The position numbers and the translations under genes were made by a program. DNA of 64,000 nucleotides from positions 66,027,396 to 66,091,395 of the forward strand of contig JASDDO010000016.1 in assembly GCA_030015575.1 (NCBI GenBank), in the 5' to 3' direction. Shown here piece by piece: positions 12,272-25,299 of the stretch; position 1 is the stretch's first letter; every line of letters begins with the position of its first letter. This DNA is from Agapanthus africanus. Lineage: Eukaryota; Streptophyta; Magnoliopsida; Asparagales; Amaryllidaceae. Under the pieces are notes generated by a model. That model did not search any database and was not told the origin of the DNA. It saw only the letters and a list, made by a program, of their open reading frames with translations.

Positions 12272-14403
12272 TGTTGCGCCACGGCAGCGCCCCGGCCGTC
12301 TACTCGAGGCCAGAATGCGGAATCAAAATTTTTTCTTAACTTTTAAACTGGAGCTACCGCGGACAATAAAACCCGGATCGTAACCATTAACCTAATGCTA
12401 GCTAACAAGAGAAGGGAAGAGAGCTATACCAAACGATCTGTGTCCTTCGGTCTTCTCGTCGTCGTCCCGATCTCCCGCGGAATCTCCGTCCGTCATCACC
12501 TCGTCGGAAAGGGCACCACGTAGCCGATTTCTTTTACGGCCTCCCACCTCTGGACGGAGGCAACTCGGGTGCGAACTTGGCTAGCCGACGCGTCCAAAGG
12601 GTACTGTAGGTTGTAGTGTAGAAAGCATGTCTCGATGCGGGTATGAAGTTGCCATAGAGATGATGGAGAAGAGAAAGAACTTTGGAGAGGATGAAGGTGT
12701 ATATATTTTTCAAGCATGAGGAATGAGATGAATAATTTTCATACCAAGAAAAAAAACAACTCTCTCATTCTCTACCCTCTTTTGTGGCCGCCCCCCCCCC
12801 CAATCAAAATGGTGGACAGAATATACAAGGGAGGTGAGTGTAGGAGATAGAAATGGTGACCATAACCCAAAGTGATGACAACAAGATCAAGTCAATTAAA
12901 ATCAACTCTAATCCATTCTAATCTGATAAATGATAAATTATCATGAAAAAGCAAAGATGCTTATCCTATAATAATGCCACAAATGCAAGAAACCCCTCCA
13001 CAATAAGTTATTTGCAAACTTGGAAATAACCCCCTCAATCGGAAAAGTCCGGCCGGGAAAGAACAAAGGAAAACCGGTCGGAACGAAATGCAAACTGGCA
13101 ACTTCAGAAAACTGATCCCGTAATAAATTATAGGAAAACCCCGCTACTGCATATACATACCCACATTTGTATTCCCATTGAATACAAATGCAAAGAGGCA
13201 AAATCTACACTGTCTAATACTAGGATCCGGCTTAAACCAAAGCCGGCTAGTAAAAACCGTCCGATCACGATTCGTGCAATACCGCACGTATCTGATCGAA
13301 CCCTGCCATATCTCCATACGGCCTCTACAGCGTTCTGCCCGAAACTTGAGTAACTGAGTGTGGTGGACTCTAAAGACTCGTCAATACTATGGATGTGGAT
13401 TTAACCACTAGCACGTCAGAGGTATTAGCCATACGTGACGGGCCACCAGCTATTGACCAAAAGGGACGTTGATGAGCGAACTCATCCTGACACCCTACTG
13501 AGCATGTCAGTGACAATATCCGTACAGTCCGGTCCGTTCGTCTATGAGTATCGCATGGCGGGCCTAGGGGGTTGGTAAAAGTCAGACCCCCAAAAGTGGT
13601 ACAAGTCATGTCGGGGTGTAGCCCAGAACACCCTGAGATACTACTGGAGTACCTACCAGTAAATCTCCTGCCTCGGCCGAGGGATTTGTGTAATGGCTCT
13701 TCTAGACACAGCGCGACCTCACCCCCAAAACCGGGAGAGACGAACCCCTGCAGATCCGCTCACTGCCTCCATGTGGCTCGGGACTGTGCCCAACTAAAAC
13801 CTGTTTGCACGACTCCTTTGAGCCGTGGTAGGGTAGTAATCAAAGTACAGTGGGAACTCAAACGAGACAAATGACGATCTCAGGTCGATGAACTAACCTG
13901 TACACATGTCACCAGGGAACAGCTATCTGACGTCTGGTATAATCCCAACTAGTAGGTTCCCGGCGAGTCCTGTCCGGTGTACTCATAACCCTATGAGCAC
14001 CTGTATACATCTTAGGTGAACCAACTGACACCAGCGGCTTATGGGACCGGCCACGGTCCCTCTTCGGGGTCTCGACTGTATACACTAGTCTACTAATAGA
14101 GTATCGATGCCCAGTCTCGAAACTCCCACGACTAGGGACCTTTTAAGGATGTGCTTATAGACCCCAGCTCCCACGCATATGATCGCCATCATACTTCTGG
14201 TCGTCAAGCAAGAATCCTAGAGGCTCTATCAACGTGTAATAGCGACTCGCAAGGTCATCTAAAGCAGTACACGATAATAAAGATAAACCAGATAGCATAC
14301 TATCATCTTGAGTAAGACTGTCCTACTGGGACAGGTCCTCCCTCAATCATTGCAATCACGTGCCGTGATCCAATAATTGACTCTGAGGGCATTATCTCCA
14401 ACA
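12272..14403 (-). repeat. Copia-B-prime 3' LTR
   Basis: 2132 bp, TG...CA ends (minus-strand start TGTTGGAGATAATGCCC at 14403). Near 12790 there is a run of C absent from most other copies. It pairs with 20144-22038. Confidence 0.93.
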
Positions 14404-14418
14404 ATATCCCACTTGCAC
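14404..14418 (-). other. Copia-B-prime polypurine tract
   Basis: Minus strand GTGCAAGTGGGATAT immediately before the LTR. Confidence 0.75.
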
Positions 14419-14419
14419 T

Positions 14420-16980
14420 CAAGGCTAATTATTGCGATGTCACATACTCACAGCCCGTGTGATACCGAACACCCAACTCCTCTACTAGTCAGTCTCATAA
14501 ATCTCGTTTGCGAAACTATTGCGTTCGAGGAATAGCCTCAGTGAGTGGATCCGCTCTGATGTTACTTTCTATGTCTCTCTATATCTCAAGTTCGTGAAGA
14601 AAGCCATCTCCCGAAATGAGCAATACCTGTCTTAGAATGTGTCTGGATATCTGATGGGACCTAGCTCATAAATGAACTCCAAATCCAAACTTCTTAGACT
14701 GTATCGTCAACTGAACTTAATCAGTATGCTGTGCCATGCCTTCCCTCAGTATCCCCTTGGACCACCTGTCAAAAATACTGCCCCTCGTCAGAGGGAAAAC
14801 TATAACTCTGACAGCCACTCTGCCATCCAGGTCACCTTGGAAGCCTGGAATGATAACCGTCTCCCAAAAGAGGCCGACATTATCATATCCCTAGAACATC
14901 AACTTATGTTCTAAAACTGCTTCCGATTGTTTCTCCAGGATTGGATCAAAATCAACTTATTGCACCTACTGCAAGAACAACATCTGGTGTGGTACTTGAA
15001 ATCTCATGATTGACTCAATCGCCTAAGCAAGTGATCTACCAATCATGCACATCCCTCCCCTTTAGTCAGTAAGACACCTTTAGAGAGGGTGACTCCATCA
15101 CCTGCAGGTATACTACCGTGCCAGGAGTCGTCCATTCTAAATACCCATAGAATGCTGTCTAAGTACCCAGATTGGGAAAGCACCCAAATCTAGATCTAAA
15201 AATATAGATCTAGTAACCAGAATGTCTGATATAATATCCAAGACCTGTGTGGAGAAACCACTGTGTGACGACCAAAGTATAACCGATCGTAGTATAGGAA
15301 TATCACTTCCTACTCTGTGTATGTCATCCAAATACCAGGACATCATACCCTACTACCTTCTTAACAGATCCATCCCCTATTCTGATGAAGTCAAAACCTA
15401 TGACTGCCACATCAGAAATAGATGATCTATCTCCGCTATGTCTGCTTAAGTCTATGAATAGACATAAGCCACTTGTCCACTGTGCTTCCGCTGCTCCCAC
15501 TGAATACGACAACCCTCTGGCAGAGTCATATAGACGTACACTTCTAAAGCTAGTTCAGAACGACGCTATACTCATCCTCCTGCCGGGTCTCACAGTCTGG
15601 AACAACAGCAATGGCAAGTCTGGGTAAACAAGAACCTCCCTACAACCGTCCTTGAGCATACCGGAGTACCTCTCGGGTGCCTGAGGTTACCCACCATATC
15701 TGCGGAGTGGCCAATGGAATGTCAAACCAGATTGAATCTTTAGGTTCTTATCAAATCTTCAGTAATCGTTTGCGGTTCTGGAATCACTTCCAGTTCTACC
15801 ATACTCCCACTACGGTTTTCTGAAAAAATCCTTTTTTATTAAAACTGTGGCGAGTCAAGAACAATATCACTATTGATCTTCCAGATAGTAGAAAATCAAC
15901 CCTCGTCATAGCCTGGGTCAACCCACAAACAGCCATTACAGAAACGTGCCTTGAGTTACCCGGAGTCTGGTTTTAAGCATAAGCCGGACAACTCCCCGTA
16001 CCTTAACAATGTCAAGATATGAACTGTTCTATATCCAATACAGAAACATAGGCACTGATTTAATTGAAACCAGATTCAAATCATGCAGCTGTCTCCAGTG
16101 CATGTCAACTAAATGGAAGGAGGCCGATCAGCGTTACTCAACTTAGCAATGTTTCCAATTATGAGTAACCTGAAAGAGAAGCAAGTTCTCTTAATCATTA
16201 CTATCAACTGAATACCATATACAAGTATCTATATCTTCGATCACCTTGAAGAATCCCGATACTAGCAATACCTGGTTCTCTACTTTATTCATATACCTAT
16301 AACTTCTCAAAATTCGGACCCTGTGTTTCTACGAAACACTTGTCTAAAAACTAGAGAAGTCATAAGTAAACCGAATATAGTACGAGGACCAACCTCTCTG
16401 TCCTAATGGACACTGGACAATATACAATATTCTGTATAAGTCTCCTGAGTCTAATAACTCATTCACTGTATGTCGTAGGTTGAAAACTGTACTATGGTTA
16501 TGAAGAATTACACCGCTGTTTAATGCTCCTTACCTAACCATCCACTGATATAGGTAAATGTCATAGACATAATTTCAAAAAGGTACATCTCACTCTATAA
16601 AAATAAACGTACAGATATATCAATTTGAAATTGGTTCATAACAACGGATATTCAAAACCAAATATTTGCCGACCGGCAAACAGCCCAGGTGATTTCCTCA
16701 AATATCACCAATTACAACGAATCGCGATATAATGAGGATGATCACCTTAACTCCCAATAACTTACTCCCACTCTTCATCTGTAAAACCATACAGATGCGA
16801 AAATCAAAATTGGTAAATACATACCATGGAGCAAGTGTCTAATCGGGAAATCAGTTTTCTTTTAACAGTACACAGTGAAACTGAAACATTGAAATGTTTC
16901 GATAGGGTATCCGGGTATTCCTAGTAATGCCTCTTCCATTATCCAGATTCACAACTGTAACCGTATAATTCTTTTCCATC
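14420..16980 (-). pseudogene. Copia-B-prime integrase/RT/RNase H remnants
   Basis: Readable only in pieces. The best is 15346-15137, with YLDDIHRVGSDIPILRSV where copia RT has YVDDILLIGNDIP; the rest of the palm is replaced by unrelated sequence and ends in a stop at the same residue as in copia-B. Around 15650-15830 there is the integrase-to-RT linker (a degenerate Pro/Arg-rich motif). Around 14540 there is the DPLTE-type C-terminus of RNase H. 15850-16980 is the integrase position, in scraps. It cannot encode enzymes. Confidence 0.7.
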
Positions 16981-17029
16981 TCTCCAAATCCCTTTATATG
17001 TCTTTAGTCATTATCTTCTGCACACCCCT

Positions 17030-17870
17030 TTAGGCCAAATGGTTTTCATCCTTCCCTACCGTTCGGCACCAACCTATGGTTTGGAAGAAGACTATCCAAT
17101 AAGCATAAAGGGTGTACTGTCCTAATCCTAAGAGCACTCGCAATGCGAGAGAAGGTGAAGATAAAAGACAACCGAATGAACCTTATTCCTATTTCTCGTG
17201 AACCAGGATCCATCCCCGAACTGGAACAAGTTCCTTTCGAGTTCATATATAACCATACGATGGATTATCCAATAAACTATGGATCTTCGTAGTGATATGG
17301 AGTGTCCTGGAGAAATACAAAGGTGATTTAGGATTGGCGAAGAGGTACTTGGTTTGGTCGTGAATAGAAGTCGCAATTTACTTTGCCCTCTTACTAATCC
17401 ATTTCTTTGTCTTAACTTAATACCTTCTGTACACCATCGTTATGCTAATTGGTTTTCTTCATTCCCCACCGTTCGGCACCAGCCTAAGGTTTGGAAGAAG
17501 ATTATCCAATTTGCGTAATAGGTGTACTATCTTCTAAACCAAGGAGCACTCGCAACCTGAGAGAAGGTAAAAAGAAAAGAAAACTGAATAGTCCTATCCG
17601 TTTTCTCCAGAACCAGAAACCATCCTCGAATAAATTCTTTCGAGTTCGTATATAACCATACGATGGTTTTGTCCAATGGAAGTGGACGTTCGTAGTAATA
17701 CGGGGTTTCCTGGAGAAAAAGGTAAAAGTAGAAGTGGCAATGAGGTTTGCAACTCTGACAATCCAAAAGCCAGTCTTATAAGAAGGTTCGGTCAACTTGG
17801 TCACTGAGTCATAGTCTAGGGTCGGGTCAATGGTCGTTGCCAAAGAGAGAGAGAGAAAAGAAACACTCAG
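17030..17870 (-). repeat. About 409-bp tandem direct repeat at the gag position
   Basis: Two units, recognised by the shared markers CCGTTCGGCACCA (near 17059 and 17468) and the motif with CATACGATGG (near 17256 and 17655). The repeat lies where gag should be. Copia-B has the same duplication at 34980-35800. Open frames 17046-17843 are products of the repeat and lack gag motifs. Confidence 0.75.
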
Positions 17871-18150
17871 CGTTCACTCTAACCTAGATCAGAATGGTTA
17901 TCACTTTATCTAATTAGGAAACTTCCCACTGTAACGTCAAATTCTTCCCCAAACCTGAAAGAAGAATTAGTCGGGATCACCCGAGGAGTAAACCAACTCA
18001 TCAGTGGGAATCGGGACCCAACTATCATCGCATGATAACGTGACGAAATCCACTCACGTCACCACACTCCAGAAGGTATCCGCATGCCTGGCAAGTTTCA
18101 GTTTCTTTAGAAACTCCCGATGTGATTTTTACCCCAAGAGGTTTATGACC

Positions 18151-18336
18151 TTGACTAGGTCAACAAACCATAAACTGCTAGTCAAGTTCAACCCGTCATT
18201 ATTCTGGATTGTATTAAACCCACCCGTACATGCCCTTGACTAGGTCAACAAGGCCGCACGACTGTCCTAACCAATCCCACTTATGCAAAAAACGAGTAAC
18301 ACTTAGCTACCGAACACTACGTCTTGACTAGGTCAA
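18151..18336. repeat. Three spaced TTGAC/GTCAA palindromes
   Basis: TTGACTAGGTCAA occurs identically at 18151-18163, 18236-18248 and 18324-18336, spaced 85 and 88 bp. Each is an inverted pair of the W-box core TTGAC. Degenerate versions are at the same place in copia-A, copia-B and copia-C. Confidence 0.6.
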
Positions 18337-18490
18337 CAAACGCAGCACGAATACTAAATAATACCTGTAGGAAATGACGGAGGTCTACGGCTGGTTTTTG
18401 GAGAAAAACCTTTAACGTAATGAACTTGATATTGTTGAAGGAACTGCATAGTTTTTATAAAAATATAGTGACGAAAACCTTTGCTAAAGA

Positions 18491-18653
18491 GGTCACTCCC
18501 GGTGAAGGGATCTCGGCTCTTTCCCCGTAGAATGAGGTGCAGGATATTCCAACTGAATACCACGATGCAAAGCAAAAGTAATCGGCTATAGTGAAGTTAT
18601 TGCCCTGACGCAAACTTTTGTCCAAGGGGTCACTCCCGGTGAAGGGATCTCGG
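18491..18653 (-). repeat. Duplicated leader module with invariant core
   Basis: Two copies 137 bp apart of a 26-nt core that contains GATCCCTTCACCGGGAGTGA on the minus strand (18491-18516, 18628-18653). Copia-B has the same pair with the same spacing. Confidence 0.75.
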
Positions 18654-18863
18654 CCCTTGCCTCGTCGACTGAGGAGCTGGATATTCATAACCGAATACCA
18701 CTGTGCAAAACAAAAGAGAACGCCCTTGCAATAACAGCTTTTTTTGAAAAAGTGTTCCAACAACATCAGAATATGTTTGTTTAACTTGCATTGAACCGAA
18801 TCAACGCAGTCCCATCAATTGATCACACCACAAAAGAACGAAAATAATGATGTACGTATATGC

Positions 18864-18946
18864 CATCCGCATTCGCCACTGGGTCCCGTCATCACCCGTT
18901 AGGTTACTTAACTAACGACAGAGCGGGGACTGGACTAGCGCAGATG
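18864..18946 (-). other. Conserved palindromic stem in copia-B-prime leader
   Basis: Core CGTTAG...CTAACG at 18897-18917; outer arm CATCCGC at 18864-18870, with its partner decayed. It matches the stem at 33845-33927. Confidence 0.6.
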
Positions 18947-19888
18947 CAAAACATATACAACATCTACTAGTATATATATCAATATACAATATTTCGCTCA
19001 AGGTGTGATAAAAAAAAACAACATCACAGAAATGTACAGCATCACAGAATAATACAGATATCTGGGATCCCCGGGTTTCATAGAGCCGCTATTGAAACCC
19101 GACGTTCCCCTGGTCGTGTGGATAGCCTGTTCAATGAAAATCCTAGACCCCTACGGGCGCGGCAAGTCACCCGCCAAAACCTGAAGCGAGGAAGCCCCCT
19201 TCAGCAACGTGAATGGACCACCCAGCACTTCACGGAATCCGGTAACTTGGGCACCCCTGCTGGGTCAACCTGTTCCCCCTACGAGTGCGGCGAATAGCCC
19301 GCCAATTCTAGAGTAAAGCCCCCTCCGTCTAACTGCCATGAGATGCGGGCTTGTTGCCCCCTAGAACCCGGCTATACGTGCACCCCTCCGCGGGGTAATC
19401 CTAGTACAGAAAGTAAAATATACATACAACGGGTACATCGACCGCAACCAGGTCGTGCCCCAAAAGAATAATACAAACAGGCAGTGACGGCAGTCCACAT
19501 GTCGGATGCTCTCCCCGCAAAATCAAATGTACATATAAAATCAAAACTGTACTAACATTGCATCCAGGCTATCCCCCACGACCTATCCGCAACAACAAAA
19601 CACAACACAGAACATCAACGTGAATGTCACGTTCGCAAATCCGTCTAAAAGGGCTATAGCAGTTAGACAGGATTTACCGATCAAATGAAATTCACGGTCG
19701 CAGATATAATGTAAATACTGTGAACTAGCGTGTTTAAAATTTCCGATCGAACAAATTTACCAAGTATGCCCCAAAGCATTACTATAGCACTTACAGAAAA
19801 TCTGGGCCCAAAAATAATATTCCAGAAACCCTATTTTCTAGTGTAAGACAATCTGGAAAAATTTGGTGCAGTGAGGAGCCTAAGTGGA

Positions 19889-19931
19889 GGCGGAACCACG
19901 GCCCAAGCATGGCTTTGGCCGCGGTTTCGCG
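19889..19931 (-). other. Post-primer-site hairpin
   Basis: 20-nt arms (19889-19908 and 19912-19931, about 16 pairs) around a 3-nt loop, 199 nt from the primer site. Confidence 0.7.
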
Positions 19932-20130
19932 GTGGGATGATGGATTCAGGCGACCAAATTTTACCAGAATTCTTATACTTCCCTGCACATTATTCTGAAA
20001 CTACCTGAAAATTTTTTAGAGTCCAAAAAATTTCGACAGAAACCTGATGCACACGAAATACGGTTTTTGGGATTTTTGTTCAATCGAGTCTTTAAACATA
20101 CTAGAGCAAGCTAGACTAGGTTAATGGCGT

Positions 20131-20143
20131 GGCTCTGATACCA
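20131..20143 (-). other. Copia-B-prime primer binding site
   Basis: Minus strand TGGTATCAGAGCC, complementary to initiator Met tRNA, directly at the LTR end. Confidence 0.92.
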
Positions 20144-22038
20144 TGTTGCGCCACGGCAGCGCCCCGGCCGTCTACTCGAGACCAAAATGCGGAATCAAAA
20201 TTTTTTCTTAACTTTTAAACTGGCGCTACCGCGGACAATAAAACCCGGATCGTAACCATTAACCTAATGCTAGCTAACAAGAGAAGGGAAGAGAGCTATA
20301 CCAAACGATCTGTGTCCTTCTGTCTTCTCGTCGTCGTCCCGATCTCCCGCGGAATCTCCGTCCGTCATCACCTCGTCGGAAAGGGCACCACGTAGCCGAT
20401 TTCTTTTACGGGCTCCCACCTCTGGACCGAGGCAACTCGGGCGCGAAGTTGGCTAGCCGACGCGTCCAAGGGTACTGTAGGTTGTAGTGTAGAAAGCATG
20501 TCTCGATGCGGGTATGAAGTTGCCGTAGAGATGATGGAGAAAAGAAAGAACTTTGGAGAGGATGAAGGTGTATATATTTTTCAAGTATGAGGAATGAGAT
20601 GAATAATTTTTACACCAAGAAAAAAAAACAACTCTCTCATTCTCTACCCTCTTTTGTGGCTGGCCCCCCCAATCAAAATGGTGGAGAGAATATACAAGGG
20701 AGGTGAGTGTAGGAGATAGAAATGGTGACCATAACCCAAAGTGATGATAACAAGATCAAATCAATTCAAATCAACTCTAATCCATTCTAATCTCATAAAT
20801 GCTAAACCATCATGAAAAAGCAAAGATGCTTATCCTATCATAATGCCACAAATGCAAGAAACTCCTCCACAATAAGTTATTTGCAAACTTGCAAATAACC
20901 CCCTCCATCGGAAAAGTCCGGCCGGGAAAGAACAAAGGAAAACCGGCCGGAACGGAATTCAAACTGGCAACTTCAGAAAACTGATCCCGTAATAAATTAC
21001 AGGAAAACCCCGCTACTGCATATACATGCCCACATTTGTATTCCCATTGAATACAAACGCAAAGAGACAAAATCTACACTGTATAATACTAGGATCCGGC
21101 TTAAACCAATGCCGGATAGTAAAAACCGTCCGATCACGATCCGTGCAATACCGCACGTATCTGATCGAACCCTGCCATATCTCCATACGGCCTCTACAGC
21201 GTTTCGCCCGAAACTTGACTAACTGAGTGTGGTGGACTCTAAAGACTCGTCAATACTATGGCTGTGGGTTTAAACACTAGCATGTCAGAGGTATTAGCCA
21301 TACGTGACAGGCCACCAGCTATTGACCAAAAGGGACGTCGATGAGCGAACTCATCCTGACACCCTACTGAGCCTGTCAGTGACAATATCCGTACAGTCCG
21401 GTCCGTTCGTCTTTGAGTATCGCATAGCGGGCCTAGGGGGTTGGTAAAAGTCAGACCCCCAAAATCGGTACAAGTCGTGTCGGAGTGTAGCCCAAAACAC
21501 CCTGAGATACTACTGGAGTACCTACCAGTAAATCTCCTTCCTCGGCCGAGGGCTTTGTGTAATGGCTCTCCTAGACACAGCGCGACCTCACCCCCAATAC
21601 CGGGAGAGACGAACCCCTGCAGATCCGCTCACTGCCTCTATGTGGCTCGGGACTGTACCCAACTAAAACCTGTTTGCACAACTCCTTTGAACCGTGGTGG
21701 GGGTCTCGACTGTATACACTAGTCTACTAATGGAGTATCGATGCCCAGTCTCGAAACTCCCACGACTTGGGACCTTTTAAGGATGTGCTTATAGACCCCA
21801 GCTCCCACGTATATGATCGCCATCATACTGCTGGTCGTCAAGCAAGAATCCTAGGGGTTCTATCAACGTGTAATAGCGACTCGTAAGGTCACCTAAAGCA
21901 GTACACGATAATAAAGATAAACCAGATAGCATACTATCATCTTGAGTAAGACTGTCTTACTGGGACAGGTCCTCCCTCAATCATTGCAATCACGTGCCTG
22001 TGATCCAATAATTGACTCTGAGGGCACTATCTCCAACA
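20144..22038 (-). repeat. Copia-B-prime 5' LTR
   Basis: 1895 bp. Compared with its partner it lacks about 240 bp at 21697, where sequence matching 13827 jumps to sequence matching about 14068. Otherwise the pair is nearly collinear with a few differences per hundred bases by eye. Confidence 0.92.
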
Positions 22039-22473
22039 GAAGCTATTTACAAGAACTAAAGAAACAAAAAGAGTTACAAAGTATAGAACAAAACTTGGCA
22101 ATGGTGAGACCCTTGACCCCTTGCCCACTGCCTGCTTTTATAGGAAAAAAAGAAAAATAAACAAATAATAAAAACATGATGAGGTGGCAGCAGGGTAGGG
22201 CCCACAGAAAACTGGGGGCATTCTTGCACTGTAGGGCCGGCCAAGGGGGGATTGTTCTCGGCCCAATTCCGAGCTCTGGGGCTCGTGCTTGGTTTGATGG
22301 CTTGTGTGCTTCCCAATATCACTTTGGTGCTTTTTGTTTTCTTTAATTTAATCTGGTCTGCATCCACTGGGTTGTGGAGGGAAACTTGGATCTTTTGATC
22401 ACATCACAACTTTATTCCATTGACTTTCACACACTCACTTGCACAATTTCATAATGTGTGCATGCCATGGACA
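22039..22473 (-). repeat. Element D 3' LTR, second part
   Basis: Continues D's LTR after copia-B-prime; its first five bases are the GAAGC target copy. I place the LTR end at ACA (22471-22473), because the minus strand there reads a G-rich tract followed by TGTCCATGG, which fits polypurine tract plus LTR start. That boundary is an inference; the LTR would be about 1.37 kb without the insert. Confidence 0.45.
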
Positions 22474-24217
22474 GCCCCCCTAGGTTCTAGTGCAAGCCAA
22501 AATGTCTTGTGTACACACTTGTATTGTGTTGGTCCACTTAGATAAAATCTGTGTACACAAGCATGTTGCACAAAGAAACTCTTGGGATATCGGTTGGTTT
22601 GCGGTTCTGGTTGCAATGTCGGCTCACAAATGATATATCTGTGATTTTGAATGTATTTCCACTATTTTATCACGGATACCTGTAATCTGTATTACTGAGC
22701 AGACACTGGTTAATAGTACCGATAAATACAAAAAATAGATAATGAATGAGCGGTATTAAAATGCAATATTCTGTTATGAACGAATACCCCAAAACTTATC
22801 TTTTGCTCGTCCCGAGCAAAACAAAATCCTAGCTTCACTTTCACAGGGAACGCGATTGCACTGAGCACATGAAACAAGCCATTAAACCTCTAGGTGTCCC
22901 TACTAGGAGGAGTGTTGTCTCCTGAGGGTTTTCAGCGGATACTACCTACAAAATACCGTCAAGCTAGTTTCATAAATTAACTTCGATTCTACTCCTACAG
23001 TTCAGTATATAGGTTAGAAATTCTATTATCCTAAGTTAGAAATATCCAACCCTTATGTTTCACACCTCCTATCTATTTAACCTCAGATCCTATACATTCT
23101 AAAAAAGTTTAGAAAGATGTTGGTATCTCCTGAGTTTTTCTTCTAAAAGTGCGGTCTTAAATCAGGGATTTTTATCAACTTTACAGAAAACATAAGTCCT
23201 ATTCTTTATTTCAATCTTTCATCCAAACATCGATTGTATACCCCTACGTGTGTGTAAATTATTCACCCTTACACTTAAGAATTCAATTCAAGCTATAGCT
23301 CACTGTCAGGCTACACCAAGAGGGTCAAAATTGTCGGCGCTTCCTAAAAGAAATATATACAAAAAAAAAGAGAAATATATACAACAAAAAGACCCCCCTT
23401 CCAAACTTAAGTAAAACAATGTTTCCACTGTTTAAGCGGTGAAGTTCAGGAGTAGGGGGGAAAGAGAAGTATCAATCTATACAAGGCCTTACACAGGCCA
23501 AACGTTAGCACCAAACATTCAAAAAAATTATCGGGATAAGGCCCGGGCTGGTGAAAGAATGCGGAGAGGTAAGAAATGGAGAATACGCGAGACCGTATGT
23601 GGATAAAAGTGGGATACGGTCTCGGTACAGTATTAGAAGAATGGCGGAAGGGAGGAAGAAGTGGAATACGAACTTGAGAGTGGAAATGAAGTGAATAAAT
23701 TTGTACAATTTGTGATGACCGATGTGTAATAAGCGATTGTACTAATCTATTAACCCACTAAGAAATGGGGTCAAATCCCTCAAGATCTGTGAGAAAACAT
23801 GGGTACACCGAACTTGGTAAACCATACATAAGAAATGAAAGTGATACGGTTTCTTGCATGGTCGGTACGATGGAAAGGATGGAGGGAAGTGATCGAGGAA
23901 GGGTATCAGGTAAAGGTTCCGGAGGGTGTACACAGTCAATTAAAGGGATAGCATGAATTAGAAAATTCGACTCATCAAGCAAAACTGGTTCATCCTAAAA
24001 AATTTCCTCAATAGTCTCCTAAAAAATTAGCTCATCATGCATGTATCATCAATATCAAGACGCATATAGAGTTCGGGAAAACATTTAATGACTCGGGATG
24101 ATGAATTGGAGAGAAAAACTCAGTCAAATCTGCAGGTTCATCATCCAAAATATTCCCAGCGACAATAACCTCAATCAAGTGAAAATCAATTTTCTCAGAC
24201 ACCTCATCAAAAGCATG
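22474..24217 (-). other. Element D internal region, 3' side
   Basis: AT-rich, with no recognised pol domain. It contains a perfect 9-bp hairpin at 22801-22821. Near the right end the minus strand is open from 24217 to about 24040 with an acidic peptide (DEVSEKIDFHLIEVIVAGNI and onward); this may be a scrap of D's gag or an extra frame. The frames at 23505-23982 have no family resemblance that I know. Confidence 0.4.
22801..22821. other. Perfect short hairpin in element D
   Basis: TTTTGCTCG TCC CGAGCAAAA: 9-bp arms, 3-nt loop. Confidence 0.6.
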
Positions 24218-25299
24218 GATAATAACTTCCGGGCAATTCGGCAGGAATGAAATTTGAGAGAGACCTCGACAGGACCTTTTTGGAATACTATACGAGAAGA
24301 CCTGGACCTAGGAGTGGTCATATTGCGCACACCCAGCAGGCCAGGGTTCGGCATCGTCGACGAGATAGTTGACCAGGTTCGGATAGAGGACCTCACCCAG
24401 ATGGTTGTGAATTGATCAGGAATGGACGAGTATGAAGTATATCTCCGATGGTTGGGATGAGTTTCTGAAGACGTGTTCGGATAGATATCTTCTAGTGAGT
24501 GATGAAGATACCGAGTTCATGACTTTGAGTCCGTGTGAGAGACTTCGGATTGACCATGGCCGAGAATAGTTGCAGTGCGCAGATAGCATGTCTTGACGTC
24601 ATAGTGGACGATGATAAAGACGAGTGGAACCAGAAGTTCGTGTGAGACATTGACGAGCTGTTATTGCTCCCCGTCGAGATCAGGGACCTGATATGCTTAC
24701 AGAGGCATTAAGATACGGCCGGTTTCCGAGGGAATGTGTTCGGTGCACGCAGATGTCCAGAAAACGAGGAAAGATTAGGTAAGAGTACCAGCCTCCGTAC
24801 AGTTCGGCATAGGCGAGATCGGAAGAGACCTTGAGTAGGATTCCTTCCAGGACACTGCTGCAATGAGATTTGCACCCAGGATCAGATGTGTCATGTATAG
24901 TCAGAGGACCAGAGGCTGACGCCAGCAACGTGCTGCTTTATGAGTGGTCATGATGATTGACCGAGAGATGACCAGAGAAGTGCCAGAACAGAATCGCCCC
25001 CGTTAGCACACCTGACAGGGCCGATGAGCCGATGGATTGCAAGAGTGGTAAGCTGCAAAGAAGTTAATGACCCAGAGACCGAGGATGCCAGACCGTGAGC
25101 AGGAGACAAGCGGATGTTCTTGTTCTGCCAGTTTTTAGGTGCACCGATTCTTTTTCGACATTGTAGGAGGTGTACCTCAATGTCTTTTGTTGCGATTTGC
25201 GTTTGTGATATGAGTATCACGCTTATATCGCTTGGATTTGAGTTTTCATGACGAGTTTCCTGATATCGATTTCGTGCACCATGGTTGCACTTACTCGGT

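Larger units (their letters stand above)
17871..20130 (-). other. Copia-B-prime untranslated leader
   Basis: About 2.26 kb with no credible gene. It holds three TTGACTAGGTCAA palindromes (18151, 18236, 18324), a duplicated 137-bp module (cores 18491-18516 and 18628-18653), a palindromic stem (18864-18946) and the post-primer-site hairpin (19889-19931). Confidence 0.7.
12272..22038 (-). mobile_element. Copia-B-prime, complete LTR retrotransposon, minus strand
   Basis: 9767 bp with LTRs at 12272-14403 and 20144-22038, polypurine tract, primer site and the exact 5-bp target duplication GAAGC. It is inserted in D's 3' LTR. Internal order on the minus strand: primer site 20143, leader to about 17870, a tandemly repeated gag-position block, decayed integrase and RT, polypurine tract. 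It matches copia-B at 30553-40475 closely throughout, including its coding defects. Confidence 0.93.

Noticed and set aside
18491..18653. Possible CRISPR-like array from the repeated cores
   Set aside because: Only two copies 137 bp apart inside a plant retrotransposon leader.
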